Assembly (NCBI GenBank): GCA_946491675.1 | Contig: CAMLYN010000036.1 | Span: 1-9,456 of the forward strand | DNA from: an uncultured Mycoplasmatota bacterium | GTDB lineage: Bacteria > Bacillota_I > Bacilli_A > RF39 > UBA660 | Direction: 5' to 3' | DNA length: 9,456 nt | Shown here: one piece after another, positions 5,258 to 9,456 of the stretch | Layout of the letters: the number at the start of each line of letters is the position of its first letter | Position numbering within the stretch: the stretch's first letter is position 1 | The notes under the pieces: model-generated | Database searches by the model: none | What the model saw: only the letters and a program-made list of their open reading frames with translations | Told to the model about the DNA's origin: nothing | Made by a program: the position numbers and the translations under genes

Positions 5258-6637
5258 TTATTTAAATCTTCTTAAATATGAATCCATTTTTTGGACAAAT
5301 TCCTTATTATTTCTAGTTTTAGTCATTTCACTTATTACTTGTTCAGTAACTTCTGCAACTGGCATTGCATTCATAGCTTTTCTTAATGCAAAAACTGTTT
5401 CTCTTTCTTCTGGAGTTAATAATAAATCATCTCTTCTTGTTCCTGATTTATTAATATCAATAGCTGGAAAAATTCTTCTTTCAGACAATTTTCTATCTAA
5501 ATGAACTTCCATATTTCCAGTACCTTTAAACTCTTCAAATATAACATCATCCATTCTACTACCGGTATCAATCAATGCTGTTGCCAATATTGTCAAACTT
5601 CCACCATTTTCAATATTTCTTGCTGCCCCAAAGAATTTTTTAGGTTTATGTAATGCTGCTGGATCCATACCACCTGATAAAGTTCTTCCTGAAGAAGGAA
5701 TTACAAGGTTATATGCTCTTGTTAATCTAGTAATACTATCTAATAATATTACTACATCCTTTTCTTGCTCTATAAGTCTTTTAGCTCTAGCCAAAACCAT
5801 TTCAGCAACTTTTACATGATGTTCTGGTAACTCATCAAATGTTGAATGTATTACTTGTCCTTTTATTGATCTTTTCATGTCTGTAACTTCTTCTGGTCTT
5901 TCATCTATCAAAAGTACAATTAATTCTACTTCTGGGTTATTTTGAGTTATGCTATTAGCAACTTTTTTTAATAAAGTTGTTTTACCTACTTTAGGTGGAG
6001 CAACAATCATACCTCTTTGCCCTTTTCCTATTGGACACATTAAATCTATTATTCTAGTTGCATATTCATTTTGTGTAGTTTCTAATTTTAATTTTTCATT
6101 TGGATAAATTGGTATTAACTCATCAAATCTTTTTCTTTTTAATGCTTTTTCTGGATGTTCACCATTTACTTCTCCAACAAATATCAATGAAGGGAATTTT
6201 TCACCTTCTCTATATCTAGAAATTCCTTTTATAATATCACCAGTATCAAGTCTAAATCTTCTTATTTGTACCATTGATATATATACATCTTTTTCACTTG
6301 ATAAATAATTATCGCCTCTTAAGAAACCATATCCGTCTGGAAGGATATCTAATATTCCTTCGACAATTTCGTCACCTTCATTAGTCAACTTGTAATCAAT
6401 TATTGGTTCACCATTTTCGTCATATTGCCTTTCGACAGATTCCTTTTTTGTCTCTTCATCATTTTCTTGTATGTTAGTATTTTCCTCTTTTTTTTCTCTT
6501 TTATCAGATGATATATTTGATACTTGTTTTAATACTTCTATAAGTTCTTCTTTTTTTAATTTTGAAATATTTTTTATATTGTGTTGTTTAGCTAATGCTT
6601 TTAATTCAACTAAACTCATTGATTCTAAATCTAACAT
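5258..6637 (-). CDS. rho: Transcription termination factor Rho
   Basis: Hexameric ATP-dependent RNA helicase/translocase that releases transcripts from RNA polymerase; 459 aa, somewhat longer than the E. coli protein (419 aa). The N-terminal helical domain (1-38) is followed by a charged, Glu/Lys-rich linker (about 44-75), then the OB-fold RNA-binding domain containing DGYGFLRG (101-108) and DVYIS. The ATPase core has Walker [10 protein letters not shown] (213-221), catalytic IDERPEEV (E246), Walker [12 protein letters not shown] (295-305), the Q-loop [17 protein letters not shown] and the arginine-finger segment [18 protein letters not shown]. All key residues appear intact. The ATG at 6637 follows AGGAGG (6642-6647) by 4 bases. 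It has its own promoter in the 135-base gap after divIC and its own terminator, so it can be expressed alone or after readthrough from the sporulation/division cluster. The charged linker is typical of variable Rho insertions in Firmicutes. Confidence 0.98.
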   Translation of the reverse strand: MLDLESMSLVELKALAKQHNIKNISKLKKEELIEVLKQVSNISSDKREKKEENTNIQENDEETKKESVERQYDENGEPIIDYKLTNEGDEIVEGILDILPDGYGFLRGDNYLSSEKDVYISMVQIRRFRLDTGDIIKGISRYREGEKFPSLIFVGEVNGEHPEKALKRKRFDELIPIYPNEKLKLETTQNEYATRIIDLMCPIGKGQRGMIVAPPKVGKTTLLKKVANSITQNNPEVELIVLLIDERPEEVTDMKRSIKGQVIHSTFDELPEHHVKVAEMVLARAKRLIEQEKDVVILLDSITRLTRAYNLVIPSSGRTLSGGMDPAALHKPKKFFGAARNIENGGSLTILATALIDTGSRMDDVIFEEFKGTGNMEVHLDRKLSERRIFPAIDINKSGTRRDDLLLTPEERETVFALRKAMNAMPVAEVTEQVISEMTKTRNNKEFVQKMDSYLRRFK

Positions 6638-6709
6638 AAAACCTCCTAAATATTATACAAATTTAAATTTTAACTACTATGGAAATAAAGCGAATTCAAT
6701 ACGAATATA

Positions 6710-6718
6710 ATTATACCA
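6710..6718 (-). promoter_or_regulatory. Extended -10 promoter for rho
   Basis: On the - strand TGGTATAAT gives a perfect -10 (6710-6715) with the upstream TG of an extended -10 element. No good -35 lies at 16-18 bp, which extended -10 promoters tolerate. Transcription would start near 6703, leaving a leader of about 65 bases before rho. Confidence 0.5.
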
Positions 6719-6772
6719 CAAAAAATCAAAAAAATAAACAAATTTTTCAAAAAAAGAATATAATCTTAAAGA

Positions 6773-7048
6773 CTACATTCCTTGATCTACATATACTCTT
6801 TCATTTGGTTTATACATATCCAATTTTTCTCTAGCCATTTCTTCAATAAATTCTAAAGAATTAACATCATCCTTTTTTTGATTTAATTCTTCATTATTGG
6901 CTTTTTCTGTTGCAATTTGCTCTTTTAATTCTTCTGAATTTTTGCTATACTCATTTAATGTTTTTTGTTGATTTACAAATACAAAAATAACATAAATAGC
7001 TACAACTATAATCAATATATTTCTTAAAATTTTTTTATTTTTCTTCAT
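6773..7048 (-). CDS. divIC: Septum formation initiator, DivIC/FtsB family
   Basis: Small bitopic cell-division protein of 91 aa that joins FtsL and DivIB/FtsQ in the divisome complex and helps activate septal wall synthesis. A short basic cytoplasmic start (MKKNKKILR) is followed by one membrane helix (about 10-25), then an extracytoplasmic coiled coil (about 27-68, rich in Glu, Lys, Leu and Asn). The family ending is FIEEMAREKLDMYKPNERVY. Position directly after yabQ matches the Bacillus order yabP-yabQ-divIC, which supports the divIC name over a plain FtsB label. A GTGGAG ribosome binding site precedes the ATG by 7-8 bases. The gap of 63 bases to yabQ shows no terminator, so it is probably in the same operon. 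No strong terminator follows it either. Confidence 0.9.
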   Translation of the reverse strand: MKKNKKILRNILIIVVAIYVIFVFVNQQKTLNEYSKNSEELKEQIATEKANNEELNQKKDDVNSLEFIEEMAREKLDMYKPNERVYVDQGM

Positions 7049-7111
7049 AGGTAATCTCCACTTCCTAAAATCTCATACTTATATTATTCTACATTTTTTG
7101 TTTAAATCCTT

Positions 7112-7618
7112 TTAATTTTTGGAATTTTTTGCAAATTTATTAGATATTCGTATTTTTTTTATTATATCGGAAAAATTTTTGAAAAATTTTGTAAAAAACT
7201 TTCTAATATTTAATATTATAAAAGATATAGGATTAAAAAATATTTTCTTTATCAATTTTATTAATAAATTAATTGGAATTTTTATTATATTAATTATTAT
7301 AGATATGATTTTTTTGACAAAATTTATAATTGTTAAACTTACTCCCATTATGAATTTACTTATTAACAACATATACAGTATAATACCAATAATAATTGCG
7401 AGAAACATAAATAAGCGTATTTCACCATTATTGTAAGTAAATATAGAGTATAATATTATTAGTCCTGTCAAAATCCAAAATACTATATCTTCTATGCAAG
7501 TTATTAAGTCAGAGGTTTTTATTGCTTTTCTTAATATTCTAAAAAAATCGAACAATAATCCAATAATTAATCCATTAAGTATGAATATTAAGAACAAATA
7601 TAATTGTGTATTAATCAT
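7112..7618 (-). CDS. yabQ: Spore cortex biosynthesis protein YabQ
   Basis: Membrane protein of 168 aa needed for spore cortex formation; in Bacillus it is located in the membrane around the forespore. The N-terminal half has the family pattern: LNGLIIGLLFDFFRILRKAI (about 14-33), the segment CIEDIVFWILTG (about 41-52), and NNGEIRLFMFLAIIIGIILY (about 64-83). About three hydrophobic helices are visible (1-25, 42-62, 68-90). The C-terminal half is rich in Ile, Lys, Asn and Phe and poorly conserved. It is shorter than the Bacillus protein (about 211 aa). A GGGAG site lies 6 bases before the ATG. The gap to yabP is only 37 bases, indicating one operon expressed in the mother cell during sporulation. 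Confidence 0.88.
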   Translation of the reverse strand: MINTQLYLFLIFILNGLIIGLLFDFFRILRKAIKTSDLITCIEDIVFWILTGLIILYSIFTYNNGEIRLFMFLAIIIGIILYMLLISKFIMGVSLTIINFVKKIISIIINIIKIPINLLIKLIKKIFFNPISFIILNIRKFFTKFFKNFSDIIKKIRISNKFAKNSKN

Positions 7619-7655
7619 GTTCTTCTCCCTATCTTAATTCAAATTTACTAATATA

Positions 7656-7952
7656 CTATTTAAATATTTTGCTAATTATACTACTTTTATTTTTTTCCAC
7701 TTCTTTATTGCTATATGATAAGTAAGAAATGTTACCTTCTACAATAACTTCGGAAGTATCTATACTCAACTTAGTTATTCTAAGATTTTCTCCTTTAATT
7801 GTTAGTAGGCCTAATTCTGTTTCAACAATGATAACTTGGTCGTCAAAACTTAATACATCTAAAACTCCAGATATGCTTAGTTTTCCCCTATTTTCTAATA
7901 TTAAATTTTGAACTACAGCAGTATTTATAGTTTTTCTTTCATCAATAGTCAT
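7656..7952 (-). CDS. yabP: Sporulation protein YabP
   Basis: Small soluble sporulation protein of 98 aa, matching the usual length of about 100. The core shows the YabP pattern of beta-strands: NLILENRGKLSISGVLDVLS (about 16-35), FDDQVIIVETELGLLTIKGE (36-55), LRITKLSIDTSEVIVEGNIS (57-76) and YLSYSNK. YabP-like proteins act in the mother cell early in spore development, and yabP normally precedes yabQ as here. The ribosome binding site (GGAATGAG) is weak compared with the other genes. An 11-bp inverted repeat lies at 7985-8014, just upstream. In many relatives an S4-domain gene and hup precede yabP; here they are absent and lysC lies upstream instead. A clear sigma-E promoter could not be established. 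Confidence 0.9.
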   Translation of the reverse strand: MTIDERKTINTAVVQNLILENRGKLSISGVLDVLSFDDQVIIVETELGLLTIKGENLRITKLSIDTSEVIVEGNISYLSYSNKEVEKNKSSIISKIFK

Positions 7953-7984
7953 AGTTTTATCTCATTCCTTTCCTTGGGCATAAT

Positions 7985-8014
7985 TTAAGTTTGAAAAAAT
8001 GTATTCAAACTTAA
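7985..8014. promoter_or_regulatory. 11-bp perfect inverted repeat upstream of yabP
   Basis: TTAAGTTTGAA (7985-7995) and TTCAAACTTAA (8004-8014) are perfect inverted arms around an 8-base loop. It lies 33 to 62 bases before the yabP start. There is no T-tail on either strand, so it is not a terminator. On the - strand the loop region reads AATACATTT, which resembles a sigma-E -10 (CATACA-T), but no matching -35 was found. It could be an operator or a leader hairpin. Confidence 0.5.
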
Positions 8015-8105
8015 TACCTTCAAATTTTACTCTAAATTATATATATTCAAAGGTTGTCTATTTTAGAACTAAAGAACAAATCAGAAAGTCCTATATTTTC
8101 TATAA

Positions 8106-8171
8106 GAACAATAGCGGGCTTTCTTAAACATTTTTTCTGTTCATAACATTTCAAAGCCCGCGTCATTGTTC
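8106..8171. repeat. Two-step hairpin, first of three in the yabP-lysC gap
   Basis: Outer arms GAACAAT (8106-8112) and ATTGTTC (8165-8171) and inner arms GCGGGCTTT (8114-8122) and AAAGCCCGC (8153-8161) form a 16-bp stem with a 1x3 internal loop and a 30-base apical loop. The inner stem is markedly GC-rich for this genome. No T-tail follows on either strand. Confidence 0.65.
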
Positions 8172-8176
8172 GGCGC

Positions 8177-8200
8177 CAAATTTTACGCTAGTAAAATTTG
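8177..8200. repeat. Second hairpin in the yabP-lysC gap
   Basis: CAAATTTTAC (8177-8186) and GTAAAATTTG (8191-8200) form a perfect 10-bp stem with loop GCTA. It directly follows a GGCGCC palindrome (8172-8177). Confidence 0.65.
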
Positions 8201-8225
8201 TGTGCAATCACTAGAGCGAAGCGAC

Positions 8226-8266
8226 TTTTATACAATAGGAAAGTATCACTTTCCTATTGTATAAAA
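8226..8266. repeat. Third hairpin: perfect 18-bp inverted repeat
   Basis: Arms at 8226-8243 and 8249-8266 are exactly complementary over 18 bases (left arm TTTTATACAATAGGAAAG) around the loop TATCA. On the + strand it is followed by an A-run, and on the - strand by AAAAGTCG, so there is no terminator T-tail outside the stem. It shares its right edge with the A-run that serves as T-tail of the lysC terminator. Confidence 0.75.
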
Positions 8267-8302
8267 AAATAGTACAACATATTTTTAATAAACAGTTGTA
8301 CC
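8263..8302 (-). terminator. lysC intrinsic terminator
   Basis: On the - strand GGTACAAC and GTTGTACT form an 8-bp stem with one G-U pair around a 16-base loop. It is followed by ATTTTTTTAT, seven T in a row (8263-8269). It lies about 15 bases after the lysC stop. Confidence 0.7.
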
Positions 8303-8316
8303 ATTTGTCATATTTA

Positions 8317-9288
8317 TTATTTATTAAATATTTCTTCATGTAATTTTTCTAACATTTTGTCACTAACAGTATTTTTAAAAGTAATAGATATTTTACTTTC
8401 GGAAACATTTAATTCTAACATTTCTAACTTATTTTGTTTCGTAAAGTTTATAGCTTTTACCATAGCATCTGTATTTCTAATAATTCCGTTGCCAATTATT
8501 GATATTCTTGATACTTCTTTTTTTATTATACTTTTGATTTCATCTTTTTCTATTTTTTCATCAGATATTACTGTACCATAGTTGTTATTAAAAGTAGACT
8601 TTGTTATAATTGGAATCTTGTATTTTTCTCCAATTTCAACGCATCTGTTATGCAAGACTTTTGCTCCTTCATTTGATAATTGTAACATCTCATCATATGA
8701 AATTTTAGTCAATTTTTTAGTATTTTTAACTTTATTAGGATCTGACGAGTATATTCCATCTACATCAGAAAAAATGTAACAATTTTTTGCTTTTAGTGCT
8801 GATGCAATAGCAACTGCTGTTGTATCAGAACCACCTCTACCAAATGTTGTAATATCAAGATTTTCGTTGATTCCTTGAAAACCTGTAATAATAACTATGT
8901 TTCCTTTTTCTAATTCATCTTTTATCCTTTCAGTATTTATATTTTCGATAATTGCATCTTGATTCGTGTTGTTTGTATAAATACCAGCTTGCCAACCTGT
9001 TAATGATACTGAATTAAATCCTAAACTATTTAGTAGAATACTTAATTTTGCAGATGACATTTGTTCTCCACAACTGACTAAAGCGTCTAATTCTCTTTTA
9101 TTAACATCTTCTGTTAATTCATAGGCTTCGTTAATTAACTTATCTGTTGTTTTTCCTTGTGCTGATAAGATGACAACTACATTTTTGTTTGTGTTTTTGA
9201 AATCAATTATTTTGTTTGCAACGATTTTTAGACTTTCATTATTAGAAACAGAACTACCTCCAAATTTTAATACTATTGTGTCTTCCAT
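8317..9288 (-). CDS. lysC: Aspartokinase, short form with a single ACT region
   Basis: Catalyses ATP-dependent phosphorylation of aspartate, the first step to lysine, threonine, methionine and diaminopimelate. The kinase domain is complete in motif: VLKFGGSSVSNNESL at the N-terminus, CGEQMSSAKLS, TTFGRGGSDTTAVAIA, FSDVDGIYSSDP, and ISYDEMLQLSNEGAKVLHNR (usually HPR). At 323 aa it is about 80 residues shorter than the usual 400-410. After GTVISDEK and a short linker only one regulatory region follows (RISIIGNGIIRNTDAMVKA to the end), which aligns best with the second ACT domain; the first seems missing. The ATG at 9288 is chosen because AAGGTG (9295-9300) lies 6 bases upstream; a GTG at 9297 lies within that site. 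It has its own promoter and terminator. No long leader for a lysine riboswitch is present. Confidence 0.93.
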   Translation of the reverse strand: MEDTIVLKFGGSSVSNNESLKIVANKIIDFKNTNKNVVVILSAQGKTTDKLINEAYELTEDVNKRELDALVSCGEQMSSAKLSILLNSLGFNSVSLTGWQAGIYTNNTNQDAIIENINTERIKDELEKGNIVIITGFQGINENLDITTFGRGGSDTTAVAIASALKAKNCYIFSDVDGIYSSDPNKVKNTKKLTKISYDEMLQLSNEGAKVLHNRCVEIGEKYKIPIITKSTFNNNYGTVISDEKIEKDEIKSIIKKEVSRISIIGNGIIRNTDAMVKAINFTKQNKLEMLELNVSESKISITFKNTVSDKMLEKLHEEIFNK

Positions 9289-9350
9289 ATTAAGCACCTT
9301 CTTTATACTTCTAATAAGGGGCTAAATTTATTTAAATTCAACTCTATATT

Positions 9351-9380
9351 ATTATATTCGATAATATTTATATATGTCAA
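9351..9380 (-). promoter_or_regulatory. Near-consensus promoter for lysC
   Basis: On the - strand TTGACA (9375-9380), an 18-bp spacer and TATAAT (9351-9356) match the sigma-A consensus at all 12 bases. Transcription would start near 9344, giving a leader of about 55 bases, too short for an L-box lysine riboswitch. A second TTGACA lies at 9411-9416 without a matching -10. Confidence 0.8.
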
Positions 9381-9456
9381 ATTATTTAGAATTTTTCTTT
9401 AAATAGTATGTGTCAAGTAAATGTAGGCAATTTTTTTATCTTTTTTTCTAATCCCT

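Noticed and set aside
6735..6775. Terminator after divIC (AGTCTTTAAGATT followed by T-run)
   Set aside because: Only about five AT-rich pairs with a three-base loop; too weak to call.
7119..7436. 105-codon open frame on the + strand opposite yabQ
   Set aside because: It is the antisense of a gene with clear YabQ family pattern, has no ribosome binding site, and its Ile/Asn/Phe composition follows from the AT-rich opposite strand.
8226..8266. 18-bp palindrome as a classical terminator
   Set aside because: No T-run follows the stem on either strand; the T-run on the - strand lies before it and belongs to the lysC terminator hairpin.
8357..8779. Two + strand open frames opposite lysC
   Set aside because: Both mirror the aspartokinase reading frame and lack ribosome binding sites.
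9301..9350. Lysine riboswitch (L-box) in the lysC leader
   Set aside because: The leader from the predicted start is only about 55 bases, and no conserved L-box helices can be formed.
9411..9416. Second lysC promoter with TTGACA
   Set aside because: No acceptable -10 at 15-19 bp downstream on the - strand.

Overview
The window is very AT-rich, dense in AGGAGG-type ribosome binding sites, and carries the sporulation genes yabP and yabQ next to a divIC/ftsB-type division gene. This points to an endospore-forming, low-GC Firmicute, most likely a Clostridia member. The species cannot be read from the sequence.

Left third (1-3590, + strand): the 3' end of an unrecognised gene is followed by an OmpR-type response regulator, a BcrA-like ABC ATPase, a six-helix ABC-2-type permease and a sensor histidine kinase. 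The last three are tightly coupled, by an 8-bp overlap and then a stop codon lying inside the next ribosome binding site. Between regulator and transporter lie three YTTAACTA direct repeats at 11-12 bp spacing, directly upstream of a -10 box. The likely logic is that the kinase, which has almost no outside domain, reads the state of the transporter or membrane. The regulator then binds the repeats and switches on the transporter and kinase. Systems of this build usually handle antimicrobial peptides or cell-envelope stress; the substrate here is unknown.

Middle (3590-5250): about 1.3 kb without a convincing long gene and extremely AT-rich. It is not structureless. It holds a distant 11-bp inverted repeat, a 22/24-matching inverted repeat, a 16-bp direct repeat, a 10-bp-stem palindrome, three degenerate ~45-bp tandem units, and one GC-richer patch that is both a long-range hairpin and a 32-codon open frame. 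It looks like a decayed mobile or repetitive element, but that is inference. It ends in a compact, complete transcription unit: promoter, strong ribosome binding site, 50-codon gene for a very basic protein, and an intrinsic terminator. This protein is not recognised and is the best novelty candidate in the window.

Right half (5190-9456, - strand): rho, with its own extended -10 promoter and a terminator facing the small gene, lies downstream of a yabP-yabQ-divIC cluster. Upstream of yabP are an 11-bp inverted repeat and a ~160-bp block of three hairpins, the last with an 18-bp perfect stem. Then comes lysC (aspartokinase) with a near-consensus promoter and an intrinsic terminator. This aspartokinase appears to lack the first of the two usual ACT domains, which should alter its feedback control.

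Most of the window is ordinary core biology. The points deserving a second look are the small basic gene, the structured AT-rich gap, the regulator-type repeats, a G6/C7 tract inside the ABC ATPase gene, the three-hairpin block and the short aspartokinase.
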